64,000 nucleotides of DNA from Marinilabiliaceae bacterium UBA5488 (GCA_002427105.1 DIPM01000037.1:39232-103231), one strand, 5' to 3'. Positions 42,016-50,987 are shown, counted from the first letter of the stretch. A program made the numbers and translations. Notes: generated from the letters alone by a model not told the origin.

Positions 42016-42315
42016 TTAAAACTCGTAGTCAACGCAGGCTCGTTCCTGCAGTGATTCGCGTATGATTTGCGACACCTTTTGGTGATCGGGATGTACTACA
42101 TAAGCTTGCAGGTCTTCCCAGGTGGCAAATTCGCAGGTCAGCGCCATGTCATAGCTTTCGGACTTGTTGCCGTTAATACCCACTTCAATATATCCCAGCT
42201 CCTTGACTTTAGATTTTAAGTCTAAAAGCGCTTGCCTGATACTTGCAATTTTTTTCGCTCGCAGCTCCGCGGGAGTCTCTGCCTTAAATTTGAATAGTAC
42301 AATGTGCTTTATCAT
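42016..42315 (-). CDS. Dabb-domain (stress responsive A/B barrel) protein
   Basis: A 99-residue single-domain protein. The start MIKHIVLFKFKAET, the central GYIEVGINGNKSESYDMALTCEF (in two parts) and the late DLQAYVVHPDHQKVSQII are the three signatures of the Dabb ferredoxin-like dimeric barrel. Members include stress proteins and polyketide cyclases; most bacterial ones have no known substrate. It is cytoplasmic. It lies 25 bp downstream of the T9SS cargo gene on the same strand and converges with lysA. Confidence 0.9.
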   Translation of the reverse strand: MIKHIVLFKFKAETPAELRAKKIASIRQALLDLKSKVKELGYIEVGINGNKSESYDMALTCEFATWEDLQAYVVHPDHQKVSQIIRESLQERACVDYEF

Positions 42316-42340
42316 CCTTATCGCGATTTGTGTTTTTATT

Positions 42341-43582
42341 CTATTTTCCTCTTATCAGGTGAAGCGCGCCACTGAGGCTCTTTTTCTCGATATGTGACTT
42401 TCCGTCTTCTGAGTCAACGCGGTTGTAACCTTCGGCTTCAATAAAGTAATAATAAACTCCCGGCGGGGCTTCGCCGCTGCCTATGCTGCCGTCCCATCCC
42501 CTGGATGGGTCGTCTGATTCGTAAACTTTCCGACCCCATCGGCTTATTATTGTCATCCTGAAATTCTTTACGGATTTATAGTAAACCCTGAATTCATCGT
42601 TAACGCCATCGCCATTTGGACTAAAGGCGTTAGGTGCTTCGACTGTCATTTCTGTAATAGAAACTTCGAAGGGCTCGCTGCTGTCTTCGCAGCCTGATGC
42701 GCCAATAACCCTTAATATAACAGTGTCTTTACCTACGGTGGTGAAGATATGGAAGGGATCCCTGTCGATGGACGTGATTTTTCCAAATTTCCATTCCCAT
42801 TTAGCGATATCCCCCTTGCTCTTATCTGTAAAGCGAATCTCGAAGGGTGCTGAGCCTTCTGCATAAGGCTTATGACCTTCATTTTCCACTTCGGGTTTTA
42901 CCGGCTCGTAATCATATATAGCCTTTACGGCGATAATGTCTTCGCCCTCTATCGAAAGGCTTGCTGTTAGCGGATTAGCGTCTTTATATTTGACTGTTAC
43001 GCTGTACTCAGTATCTTCTGCCGGGGCTTCTATTAGAGGTGATGGAACAGGGTCGATAGCCTGCTCCTGAGCGGGGTTGCCAAGCCATTGAAATTCATGA
43101 AGCCCGTTGGCTACAGCCACAGCACCATTATTGCCATAATAGTTCAATTCCGGAGTTAGGGCACTCAGTTCTACATAGTCGCATTCACTTTTCAGCACTT
43201 CAATATAAAGCTCTGAAATTTGGCTTGGGAAAATCCAGCATCTAAAGGTGTCGGTTTTTGCGCCATCTTCAACGATCAGTTGATAGCCTCCGGCGCTGCT
43301 AAGGGGATAATTGCTGATATTGCCTTCAGCCAAAGGTATGTCCCATTCAAGGCTTGTAGTGTTGAATTTATGCCAGATGTAGTTAAAAGAGGCGTCGCCA
43401 ATAGTAGATTTTAGGATAATGTTGTCAAGGGACGAAAACAGATAAATCGAGTCTGCTTTAACCAGTAAATTGCTGTGTTTTTGCTTATCCTCTCCTCCGC
43501 TGACGCTAATCTGCGCAGCTGCCTTTGGTGTTGACAGCATAAGCAGAAAAAGGGGGATAAGGACCTTGAAAGCTTTGCCCAT
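42341..43582 (-). CDS. T9SS type B cargo with PKD and gliding-motility C-terminal domain
   Basis: A 413-residue exported protein. A signal peptide (about 1-24, ends KAAAQ) is followed by a beta-rich region without clear family (about 30-215). A PKD domain follows (about 225-320: FEIRFTDKSKGDIAKWEWKFG, in part, and GKDTVILRVIG). The C-terminal CHU_C / type B sorting domain (about 325-413) has APNAFSPNGDGVNDEF, ISRWGRKVYES, RGWDGSI and PPGVYYYFIEAEG. This domain directs export by the T9SS. With gldD and gldE it supports a working T9SS in this organism. The cargo's own function is unknown; it is small for this class. Confidence 0.9.
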   Translation of the reverse strand: MGKAFKVLIPLFLLMLSTPKAAAQISVSGGEDKQKHSNLLVKADSIYLFSSLDNIILKSTIGDASFNYIWHKFNTTSLEWDIPLAEGNISNYPLSSAGGYQLIVEDGAKTDTFRCWIFPSQISELYIEVLKSECDYVELSALTPELNYYGNNGAVAVANGLHEFQWLGNPAQEQAIDPVPSPLIEAPAEDTEYSVTVKYKDANPLTASLSIEGEDIIAVKAIYDYEPVKPEVENEGHKPYAEGSAPFEIRFTDKSKGDIAKWEWKFGKITSIDRDPFHIFTTVGKDTVILRVIGASGCEDSSEPFEVSITEMTVEAPNAFSPNGDGVNDEFRVYYKSVKNFRMTIISRWGRKVYESDDPSRGWDGSIGSGEAPPGVYYYFIEAEGYNRVDSEDGKSHIEKKSLSGALHLIRGK

Positions 43583-43693
43583 ATATTTTTAAAATGATTA
43601 GAAATAGCTTTACCGCGCTAATTTACACTTTTTTGTAACACTGCTTGAGTTTTTATCACTAATTAAACTAACGGGATTCTAATCTAATAATTG

Positions 43694-43701
43694 TATTTTT
43701 G
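43694..43701 (+). promoter_or_regulatory. -7 box of the UvrD/PcrA helicase gene
   Basis: TATTTTTG is an exact TAnnTTTG box, 41 bp before the GTG start at 43743. No -33 TTTG at standard spacing. Confidence 0.4.
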
Positions 43702-43742
43702 TTGTTCATGAAGAATAGAATTATTTAAACTTAGATTTATCC

Positions 43743-46040
43743 GTGCAGAATTTTCTTGATCAGCTTAGTGATGCTCAAAAGAGTGCTACTCTTTCTACAG
43801 ATGGACCTACATTGATAATTGCCGGTGCAGGCTCAGGCAAAACACGAGTGCTAACCTATCGTATTGCCTATCTTCTGTCGAAAGGGGTTGCCCCCTGGAA
43901 TATTCTGGCTCTTACTTTTACCAATAAGGCAGCTCGCGAAATGAAAGAGCGTATAGCAGCAATTGTTGGAAAGGAGAGGGCTTCGCGTCTCTGGATGGGA
44001 ACCTTTCACTCTGTATTTGCGCGGATTTTAAGGGTGGAAGCCGAAAAAACCGGCTTCCCGTCTAACTTCACCATTTACGATTCTGCTGATTCCAAAAGCC
44101 TTATTAAGAGTATATTAAACGAGATGGGCATTAAGGAAAAGGAGTACAAGCCGGCCACGATACTCTCGCGCATTTCATCGGCGAAAAACGACCTGGTCTT
44201 GCCCGTTGCCTATGCCCGTGACCAGAAACGCCTCGCGGCAGATGCTGCCTCCCGCGTTTCTAAAATTTATGAGATATATTCCAGATACATGAAGGCCTGT
44301 GTCAAAGCCGGCGCAATGGATTTTGATGATCTTTTATTAAATACTAACCTGCTGTTTCGCGATTATCCCGAAGTACTGGCAAAATATCAGCAGCAGTTTG
44401 GATATATACTTGTTGACGAGTATCAGGACACCAACTTTTCTCAATACCTTATCATCCGTAAGCTGGCTGAGCTACATCATAATGTTTGCGTTGTGGGCGA
44501 CGATGCCCAGAGTATTTACAGTTTCAGAGGAGCAAAAATTGAGAATATTCTCAATTTTCGTAATGACTATCCTGACTACAAGCTTTTTAAACTGGAGCAG
44601 AATTATCGTTCCACCCAAACCATTGTCAACGCCGCCAACAGCATAATATCAAATAATAAGGGACAGATTCAGAAGGTGGTTTTTTCGGAAAAGGAAAAGG
44701 GAGAAAAAATCAGAGTTTTTCAGGCCTACTCGGATGTTGAGGAGGGCTACCTTGTTGTCAATGATATTTCGGCAAAAAAGATCAGTGACAACAGCTCTTA
44801 TACAGACTATGCCATACTGTATCGAACCAATGCCCAGTCGCGTATTTTCGAGGAAGCCTTTCGCAGAAACTCTATTCCCTACAGGATATATGGGGGGCTC
44901 TCGTTTTACCAAAGAAAGGAGATCAAGGATGTGCTTGCCTATATGCGCATGGCCGTTAACCCCAAAGATGGTGAAGCCCTCAAGCGTATTATTAACTACC
45001 CGGCAAGGGGAATTGGGAAAACAACCATTGATAGGCTTGAAGCCTCGGCAGCTCACAACGATATTACTATCTGGGAAGTTCTGACTCACCCTGCCTTAGC
45101 TACTATCGGGTTTAATTCAGGAACTGTCAGAAAGCTGGGAGAGTTTACAAGGATGATCCGTGAGTTTGTTGCCAAGAGCCCGGACTTGGATGCCTTTAAA
45201 ATGACCACCGAAATTGTGGCACGCAGCGGCATATTAAAGGAGCTGCATCTGGATAGCTCAGTGGAGGGACGAACCCGTATCGAGAACGTGGATGAGTTGC
45301 TCAACGGGGTCAGGGAGTTTGCCGATGAGCGGCGCGAAGCGGGAGAGGCCGATTCTTTGGCTCATTTCCTTGAGGAGGTTTCTTTACTTACAGATCATGA
45401 TAGTGATAATGACGAGGAAGTAGAAAGGGTTACGCTGATGACTATTCACTCGGCCAAGGGACTGGAGTTTCCCTACGTTTATATTGTAGGTGTCGAAGAA
45501 GGAACCTTCCCCTCGCCAATGTCGGGCGGAAGCCCCCAGAGTCTCGAGGAGGAAAGGCGGCTCTTTTATGTAGCAGTAACTCGTGCAGAGCAAAGTGTTA
45601 CAATTTCCTATGCCAAAAGCCGCTTCAAAAACGGTGAGCATAACTTCGTTAATCCCAGTCGCTTTTTGCGGGATATTGATAAGAAGTATATCACGACGGT
45701 AGATACCGGTCTCTTTGCAGGGCAGACAAAAGACAGATGGACTGCCCCGAAAGAGAAGCCCCGCTTCGATTTCAGCAAGCTTGCGGAAGAGCCAAAACCG
45801 CGCTTTCAAAGAACACCTGCCCCAAAGCCGCGAGTCGTAGGGGAGCTTTTCGACGAAGAGCAACTCTCAGGCAGCGATAGAGTTAAGTTGGGAACTCTTG
45901 TGGAGCACGAGCGCTTTGGCAGGGGCGAGGTAATAGCCCTCGAAGGACAGCCGCCCAACGTTAAGGCTCATGTGTCATTTGAGAATGCCGGAACCAAACA
46001 ATTGCTTCTAAAGTTTGCCAAACTCAAAATATTGAATTAG
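43743..46040 (+). CDS. ATP-dependent DNA helicase, UvrD/PcrA family
   Basis: A 765-residue superfamily 1A helicase that unwinds DNA 3' to 5' in repair and replication restart. Motifs in order: Q-motif region (LSDAQKSA), Walker A IAGAGSGKTRVL, Ia ALTFTNKAAREM, II LVDEYQDTN, III VVGDDAQSIYSFRGA, IV LEQNYRS, V VTLMTIHSAKGLEFPYVYIV and VI RRLFYVAVTRAE. The C-terminal Tudor-like tail (VEHERFGRGEVIALEG) that contacts RNA polymerase in PcrA is kept. The start is GTG at 43743; the conserved N-terminus begins within a few residues of it and no ATG precedes it. Confidence 0.95.
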   Translation: MQNFLDQLSDAQKSATLSTDGPTLIIAGAGSGKTRVLTYRIAYLLSKGVAPWNILALTFTNKAAREMKERIAAIVGKERASRLWMGTFHSVFARILRVEAEKTGFPSNFTIYDSADSKSLIKSILNEMGIKEKEYKPATILSRISSAKNDLVLPVAYARDQKRLAADAASRVSKIYEIYSRYMKACVKAGAMDFDDLLLNTNLLFRDYPEVLAKYQQQFGYILVDEYQDTNFSQYLIIRKLAELHHNVCVVGDDAQSIYSFRGAKIENILNFRNDYPDYKLFKLEQNYRSTQTIVNAANSIISNNKGQIQKVVFSEKEKGEKIRVFQAYSDVEEGYLVVNDISAKKISDNSSYTDYAILYRTNAQSRIFEEAFRRNSIPYRIYGGLSFYQRKEIKDVLAYMRMAVNPKDGEALKRIINYPARGIGKTTIDRLEASAAHNDITIWEVLTHPALATIGFNSGTVRKLGEFTRMIREFVAKSPDLDAFKMTTEIVARSGILKELHLDSSVEGRTRIENVDELLNGVREFADERREAGEADSLAHFLEEVSLLTDHDSDNDEEVERVTLMTIHSAKGLEFPYVYIVGVEEGTFPSPMSGGSPQSLEEERRLFYVAVTRAEQSVTISYAKSRFKNGEHNFVNPSRFLRDIDKKYITTVDTGLFAGQTKDRWTAPKEKPRFDFSKLAEEPKPRFQRTPAPKPRVVGELFDEEQLSGSDRVKLGTLVEHERFGRGEVIALEGQPPNVKAHVSFENAGTKQLLLKFAKLKILN

Positions 46041-46151
46041 TTTTGTGTTCTATTCTGAATATGTGCCGCTTGGCATCATCGTGAATTACTTTCCTTTTGA
46101 TGGGCGGCAATAATATAACCCGGAACAGACTAACTTCGTTATATAATTTTA

Positions 46152-46754
46152 ATGGATTACAATTCGCAAAGAAAAACGCTTGTGCTGCCCGAGTATGGCA
46201 GACACATTCATAAAATGGTTGAACACGCGAAAACCATAGAGGATCGCGAGGAACGCTCGAAATGTGCTTATTCAATAGTGTCGGTTATGGGAAATCTCTT
46301 CCCCCACCTGCGTGATGTGAGCGATTTTAAACACAAACTGTGGGATCACTTGGCTATGATGTCAGGATTTGAGCTTGATATAGATTATCCTTACGAGGTT
46401 CCTAAAGAATATAGTTTTAATTCAGTTCCCGAAAAGGTGCCTTATAACGACTACGCGATGAGGTATAAGCATTACGGTCGCATAATCGAGCAGATGATTG
46501 CCAAAGCAATTGTTATGGAGGATGGCGAACTCAAAGAACACCTGATTTCTTTGATTGTTACCCAGATGCGTAAATCCTTGCTTAACTGGAACAGGGACAA
46601 TGCTACTGATGAAAGGGTTTTGCAGGATTTGAAAAAACTCTCAAAAGGTGAACTGGTTGCAACTCCCAAGCATTTTATGCAGTCGGAAGCAAGAGAACCA
46701 CAGGCCAACAGGATGCGTAAAAAGCATTTCCCCCGCAAACATCGTGAGCAATAG
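46152..46754 (+). CDS. DUF4290 family protein
   Basis: A 200-residue protein of a Bacteroidota family (DUF4290) with no known activity. The opening MDYNSQRKTLVLPEYGRHIH and the segments YSIVSVMGNLFPHLRD and FKHKLWDHLAMMSGFELDID are characteristic. It is mostly helical, has no signal peptide or membrane segment, and the C-terminal tail is basic (ANRMRKKHFPRKHREQ). It lies 26 bp before murA, the normal position for this family, so the two are probably co-transcribed and the protein may have a link to cell-wall precursor synthesis. That link is inference from conserved neighbourhood. Confidence 0.88.
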   Translation: MDYNSQRKTLVLPEYGRHIHKMVEHAKTIEDREERSKCAYSIVSVMGNLFPHLRDVSDFKHKLWDHLAMMSGFELDIDYPYEVPKEYSFNSVPEKVPYNDYAMRYKHYGRIIEQMIAKAIVMEDGELKEHLISLIVTQMRKSLLNWNRDNATDERVLQDLKKLSKGELVATPKHFMQSEAREPQANRMRKKHFPRKHREQ

Positions 46755-46780
46755 CTAAGAATTGTAGCAAAACCCCCGGT

Positions 46781-48085
46781 ATGAATAGCTTTGAAATAAT
46801 GGGTCCCTGCCGTATGTCGGGGGATATAGTTCCGCAAGGAGCCAAAAACGAGGCACTGCAGGTAATTTGTGCTGTGCTACTTACTTCTGAAGAGATTGTT
46901 ATTGATAATATTCCTGATATTCTGGATGTTAATAACTTAATATCACTGCTTCAGGAGATGGGCGTTGAGGTGAAAAAACCCGCGCCTAATAAGTATTGCT
47001 TCAGAGCCGGGGATATAGACCTTCAGTATTTGCAATCTAAAGACTTTAGAAACAGAGCTTCCTCACTGCGCGGCTCTATTATGATTATGGGACCCTTGCT
47101 TGCCAGATACGGTAGAGCATATTTCCCTAAGCCCGGAGGTGATAAGATTGGGCGCCGGCGACTCGATACCCACTTCTATGGCTTCGAAAAACTGGGGGCT
47201 CGTTTTGAATTTAAACCCGACGAGATTTTTTATACTGTTTATGCCGAAAAACTCAAGGGAGCCTATATGCTTCTTGATGAGGCTTCGGTTACGGGAACTG
47301 CCAATATTATTATGGCAGCTGTTTTGACGCCCGGCACCACCACCATATATAATGCTGCTTGCGAGCCTTACATACAGCAGCTTTGCAAAATGCTGACTTC
47401 AATGGGGGCAAAAATTTCCGGAATTGGCTCAAATCTCTTGAATATTACCGGTGTCTCTTCCCTTAAGGGATGCAGCCATAGAATCCTTCCTGATATGATT
47501 GAGGTAGGCAGCTTTATCGGTATGGCTGCCATGACTAAAAGCGAGATTTGCGTGAAAAATGCCGCCCCACAAGAGCTTGGCATTATCCCCCTGGCATTTA
47601 GTCGTATGGGCATAGAATGGGAAATCAGGGGCGAGGATGTCTTTATTCCTTCCCAGGAACAGTATGAGATAGAGTCCTTTATTGATGGCTCTATTATGAC
47701 CATTGCCGACGCTCCATGGCCGGGACTTACCCCTGACTTGCTCAGCGTTTTCCTGGTGGTGGCTACTCAGGCCAAAGGCAGCGTGCTGATACACCAGAAA
47801 ATGTTTGAAAGCCGTCTTTTCTTTGTTGATAAGCTTATTGATATGGGGGCAAGTATTATTCTTTGCGACCCTCACCGGGCCACCGTTATTGGCCATAACC
47901 ATGAGACTTCGCTCCGTGGCAGCGTGATGACTTCTCCGGATATCCGCGCGGGTGTAGCTCTGCTAATTGCCGCCCTTTCGGCTAAGGGTAAGAGTGTTAT
48001 ACACAATATCGAGCAAATAGATCGGGGCTATCAAAGTATTGACACTCGCCTTAATCAGCTTGGAGCATCTATTCGTCGTATTTAA
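46781..48085 (+). CDS. murA: UDP-N-acetylglucosamine 1-carboxyvinyltransferase with Asp at the catalytic Cys position
   Basis: A 434-residue MurA, the first committed enzyme of peptidoglycan synthesis: UDP-GlcNAc plus phosphoenolpyruvate gives enolpyruvyl-UDP-GlcNAc. Family motifs: GPCRMSGDIVPQGAKNEAL at the start (Lys22 and Asn23), RASSLRGSIMIMGPLLARYG (90s-111) and the C-terminal DIRAGVALLIAAL. The mobile-loop residue that is Cys115 in E. coli is Asp121 here (PKPGGDKIGRRRLDTHF). MurA with Asp at this place stays active but does not form the covalent adduct with fosfomycin. The same change is known from Mycobacterium and Chlamydia. It follows DUF4290 by 26 bp. Confidence 0.95.
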   Translation: MNSFEIMGPCRMSGDIVPQGAKNEALQVICAVLLTSEEIVIDNIPDILDVNNLISLLQEMGVEVKKPAPNKYCFRAGDIDLQYLQSKDFRNRASSLRGSIMIMGPLLARYGRAYFPKPGGDKIGRRRLDTHFYGFEKLGARFEFKPDEIFYTVYAEKLKGAYMLLDEASVTGTANIIMAAVLTPGTTTIYNAACEPYIQQLCKMLTSMGAKISGIGSNLLNITGVSSLKGCSHRILPDMIEVGSFIGMAAMTKSEICVKNAAPQELGIIPLAFSRMGIEWEIRGEDVFIPSQEQYEIESFIDGSIMTIADAPWPGLTPDLLSVFLVVATQAKGSVLIHQKMFESRLFFVDKLIDMGASIILCDPHRATVIGHNHETSLRGSVMTSPDIRAGVALLIAALSAKGKSVIHNIEQIDRGYQSIDTRLNQLGASIRRI

Positions 48086-48099
48086 TCTCCCATTGGTAA

Positions 48100-48135
48100 C
48101 ACAAAAAGAGCAGTTAGTCATTTTTGTGCCTTTTT
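48100..48135 (+). terminator. Terminator after murA
   Basis: CACAAAAA pairs with TTTTTGTG around a 13-nt loop, followed by CCTTTTT, 14 bp after the stop. Confidence 0.6.
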
Positions 48136-48223
48136 AACAAAAAGTCAAATGCCTGATAAAGAAGAAGATAGGCAAAATGCTTTTTAATATAGTAAATATA
48201 ATTAACGTTTCCAAACAATTATA

Positions 48224-48256
48224 TTTGGATTATATATGCTTTATAGCATACTTTTG
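48224..48256 (+). promoter_or_regulatory. Promoter of the thioredoxin-fold gene
   Basis: A -33 TTTG (48224-48227) and -7 TACTTTTG (48249-48256) are 21 bp apart. Transcription would begin near 48263, leaving a leader of about 100 nt, rather long for this window. Confidence 0.6.
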
Positions 48257-48365
48257 CGCTGTGATTATTATTGGTCAACATTTCTTTTGAGTTCATCTAA
48301 AAAATGAAAATTGAAAAGATAATTCACTGAAATTTGAGCCATATTTATTAACCAAAAAATAAAAG

Positions 48366-48926
48366 ATGAAGTTTAGAGCAGTGACATTAACGATTTTTGG
48401 CGGCATTATGTTTCTCTCCTTTATGAGTGGTTCTTCAGATCCTTCGGTAGGAGTGAGTGTAGGTGACAAGGCGCCGGAAATTGAATCATATCTGCTGGAT
48501 GGTACTCGTTTTGATTCCCGTAATCTAAAGGGCAAGATGATTCTTGTCGATTTTTGGGCTTCTTACGATGCACCCTCGCGTATTGATAACCCCAGGAAGA
48601 AGATGATTCTGGAGCAATACCAAGACAGTAAATTTTTGAATAGTGACAGTTTTGTAATTGTCAGTATATCTCTCGACAGGTTTAAGACGCCTCTGAATAA
48701 GGTAATTGAACGTGACGGACTGCAAACATTCTTTCACTTGTGCGATTTCGACGGAAACGCTTCCAAACTGGCACAGAGCTTTGGAATTAGCGATGAGTTT
48801 TACGGTTTTCTTATTGATGGAGAAGGACGTATTGTTGAGAAAAGCAAGGATATAGAAGCGATTGCCGGAACTTTGGAGAGATTGGAGTCGGTTGACCGAA
48901 CACGTTTTGCTAACTACAGACGCTAA
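48366..48926 (+). CDS. Thioredoxin-fold (TlpA/AhpC-type) exported protein lacking the CxxC motif
   Basis: A 186-residue protein. The N-terminus (about 1-22) is a membrane-targeting segment, either a signal peptide or an anchor. A redoxin/TlpA-like domain follows: VGDKAPEIESYLLDGTRF, NLKGKMILVDFWASYDAPSR, FVIVSISLDRF, SFGISDEFYGFLIDGEGRIV. At the active site, where WCxxC is expected, it reads Y67-D68-A69-P70-S71, so both Cys residues are replaced (Asp68, Ser71). There is one other Cys (HLCDFDG), so no disulfide exchange in the usual way is possible. It is probably a periplasmic or surface-associated structural or binding protein. It is a single-gene unit with its own promoter and terminator. 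Confidence 0.88.
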   Translation: MKFRAVTLTIFGGIMFLSFMSGSSDPSVGVSVGDKAPEIESYLLDGTRFDSRNLKGKMILVDFWASYDAPSRIDNPRKKMILEQYQDSKFLNSDSFVIVSISLDRFKTPLNKVIERDGLQTFFHLCDFDGNASKLAQSFGISDEFYGFLIDGEGRIVEKSKDIEAIAGTLERLESVDRTRFANYRR

Positions 48927-48969
48927 GGTCTTTTTTTAAGGAATATTTTAGGGTTTAATACTAAAGGTG

Positions 48970-49000
48970 AAGACAGTGTCAGTATTCTGACGCTGTCTTT
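48970..49000 (+). terminator. Terminator after the thioredoxin-fold gene
   Basis: GACAGTGTCAG pairs with CTGACGCTGTC (11 bp, one G-U) around TATT, with two further A-T pairs below, then a T-rich tail. Confidence 0.75.
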
Positions 49001-49082
49001 GTCATTTTAGCATACTCGCCTGATTTTTGAAGTCAGCACCCTGTCAAATTGTCGGCTATAAAGATTTGGCAAAGAAATTGAG

Positions 49083-49090
49083 TACTTTTG
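49083..49090 (+). promoter_or_regulatory. -7 box of grpE-dnaJ-oxyR
   Basis: TACTTTTG is an exact TAnnTTTG box followed by C, 112 bp before the grpE ATG. The nearest TTTG upstream is 14 bp away. No CIRCE-type repeat (TTAGCACTC arms) is present, so HrcA control is not indicated here. Confidence 0.45.
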
Positions 49091-49202
49091 CAATGCAAAA
49101 TCTTAAATACTACAGAAATTATTAGCATGAGGAGGCAGATGTCGCGGTTTATAAAGACTTAGCGGGCAGCACAGGGATGAAGGATAATATTATAAAAAAG
49201 AT

Positions 49203-49814
49203 ATGACAAAAAAGAGTTCAAAGGAAAAGGTGAAAGACGAAGAGCCGGAGCTTAAGCAGAATGCTGAGCAGCAAGGAACTGAGCAGGAAAATACTGAGCT
49301 TGGTGCTGATAACTTTATGTCTGACGAGGAGGCTCAGTCTCAAGAGCGGGAGACAAGCGAAGAGGATAGAGTGGCTGAGCTTGAAAAACAATTGGCCGAG
49401 GCTAATGACAAGCACCTTAGGCTAATTGCCGAGTACGACAATTACCGTAAGCGTACTCTTAAAGAAAAAATGGAACTTACTAAATTAGCCGGCGAGAAAA
49501 TCTTCATGGGCATTTTGCCTGTGGTTGATGATTTCGAAAGGGCTCTTCAGCACTTCAACAGCGCTGATAATGTGGAAGCTTTGAAAGTGGGGGTAGAACT
49601 GATATACAGCAAGTTTATCAGCTATCTGTCAAGTAATGGGGTTAAGGCAATTGATACCGACAAGGTGACTTTTGATGCCGACTTGCATGAGGCTGTCACA
49701 AAGGTACAGGCTCCGACTGAGGATATGAAGGGTAAAGTAGTTGATTGTGTGGAAAAAGGATATATGTTGGATGAGAAAGTTATCCGCTTTCCGAAAGTTG
49801 TGGTTGGAGAATAA
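49203..49814 (+). CDS. grpE: Nucleotide exchange factor GrpE
   Basis: A 203-residue co-chaperone that releases ADP from DnaK. The first 60 residues are a very acidic, Glu/Gln-rich disordered tail. A long coiled coil follows (about 58-110, VAELEKQLAEANDKHLRLIAEYDNYRKRT in parts) and the C-terminal beta-wing domain (about 120-203) carries the signature YSKFISYLSSNGVKAI and EGYMLDEKVIRFPKVVVGE in modified form (EKGYMLDEKVIRFPKVVV). Length and layout are normal. It is followed 18 bp later by dnaJ. Confidence 0.95.
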   Translation: MTKKSSKEKVKDEEPELKQNAEQQGTEQENTELGADNFMSDEEAQSQERETSEEDRVAELEKQLAEANDKHLRLIAEYDNYRKRTLKEKMELTKLAGEKIFMGILPVVDDFERALQHFNSADNVEALKVGVELIYSKFISYLSSNGVKAIDTDKVTFDADLHEAVTKVQAPTEDMKGKVVDCVEKGYMLDEKVIRFPKVVVGE

Positions 49815-49832
49815 ATTATTAAAGGACCAAAG

Positions 49833-50987
49833 ATGTCAAAGAGAGATTATTACGAAATACTTGAAGTGAGCAAAAACGCTACTGCCGAGGAGATAAAGAA
49901 GGCCTATCGCAAGAAGGCCATTCAATATCACCCCGACAAAAATCCCGGTAATAAGGAGGCGGAGGAGAGGTTTAAGGAAGCGGCAGAAGCTTACGAAGTG
50001 CTCAGCAATGAAGAAAAACGAAGCCGCTATGATAAGTTCGGTCATGCCGGAGTTGGCGGAGCATCGGGTGGTGGCTACGGTGGCGGAATGAGTATGGACG
50101 ATATCTTCTCTCATTTTGGCGATATCTTTGGTGGCAGTTTTGGTGGTTTTGGCGGCTTCGGAGGCTTTGGAGGCGGTGGTCGCCAGTCTCAGAGGGTCAA
50201 TAAGGGCTCTAATCTTCGCGTGAAGGTAAATATGAACCTTCAGGAGATAGCAAACGGCGTTGAGAAGAAAATCAAGGTTAAGAAGTACGTAAGCTGTAGC
50301 CACTGTAGCGGCTCGGGAGCTGCCGACGGCTCTTCCCACAGCACTTGTACTACCTGTAATGGAAGAGGGCAGGTTACCAGGGTAACCAATACTATCCTGG
50401 GACAAATGCAGCAGACTTCCACCTGTCCCACTTGCCAGGGAGAAGGTAAGATTATCACCAAAAAATGTGCGCATTGTAATGGTGAAGGTTTGACTCGTCA
50501 GGATGAGGTGATAAGCATTCAGATACCTGCCGGAGTAGAGGAAGGCATGCAGTTATCGGTTTCAGGCAAGGGTAATGCGGCTCGTCGTGGCGGCATTAAC
50601 GGTGATTTATTGGTTTTGATACAGGAGGAAGCTCACCCGGAATTGACAAGAGAGGGCAGTGATTTGATTTATAATCTTTTGCTATCGGTTCCGGACGCCA
50701 TTCTTGGTTCGGCAGTAGAAATTCCGACTGTTGAAGGAAAGGTAAAGGTCAAAATTGAAGGAGGCACTCAGCCGGGAAAGATTTTGCGACTCAAAGGAAA
50801 GGGCTTGCCTGAGGTCAACAGCTATCATCGCGGTGATTTGCTGGTGCGAATCAACGTGTTTATCCCCAAGGATTTGCCTAAGGAAGACGCAAGGCTTGTT
50901 GAAAAGTTGAAAGAATCAGAGGCTTTCCTTGCTCAAGAGGGCGCCGGACAGACTTTCTTTAGCAGGATGAAAAATATGTTTGAATGA
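49833..50987 (+). CDS. dnaJ: Chaperone protein DnaJ
   Basis: A 384-residue class A J-protein. The J domain (about residues 1-70) contains the HPD motif in YHPDKNPGNK. A Gly/Phe-rich linker follows (about 75-120, GGFGGFGGFGGGG). Four zinc-finger repeats come next (CSHCSGSG, CTTCNGRG, CPTCQGEG, CAHCNGEG), then the two C-terminal substrate-binding domains. It delivers unfolded proteins to DnaK and triggers its ATPase. It lies between grpE and oxyR; the last 4 bp overlap the oxyR start (ATGA), so oxyR is translationally coupled. Confidence 0.97.
   Translation: MSKRDYYEILEVSKNATAEEIKKAYRKKAIQYHPDKNPGNKEAEERFKEAAEAYEVLSNEEKRSRYDKFGHAGVGGASGGGYGGGMSMDDIFSHFGDIFGGSFGGFGGFGGFGGGGRQSQRVNKGSNLRVKVNMNLQEIANGVEKKIKVKKYVSCSHCSGSGAADGSSHSTCTTCNGRGQVTRVTNTILGQMQQTSTCPTCQGEGKIITKKCAHCNGEGLTRQDEVISIQIPAGVEEGMQLSVSGKGNAARRGGINGDLLVLIQEEAHPELTREGSDLIYNLLLSVPDAILGSAVEIPTVEGKVKVKIEGGTQPGKILRLKGKGLPEVNSYHRGDLLVRINVFIPKDLPKEDARLVEKLKESEAFLAQEGAGQTFFSRMKNMFE

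Noticed and set aside
44649..45089. 146-codon open frame opposite the UvrD/PcrA helicase gene
   Set aside because: Fully inside the helicase gene, with no domain and no promoter box.
49091..49202. CIRCE operator upstream of grpE
   Set aside because: The TTAGCACTC / GAGTGCTAA arms are absent.
49836..50474. 212-codon open frame opposite dnaJ
   Set aside because: It mirrors the Gly-rich and zinc-repeat codons of dnaJ; composition is low-complexity and no start signal or family match is seen.
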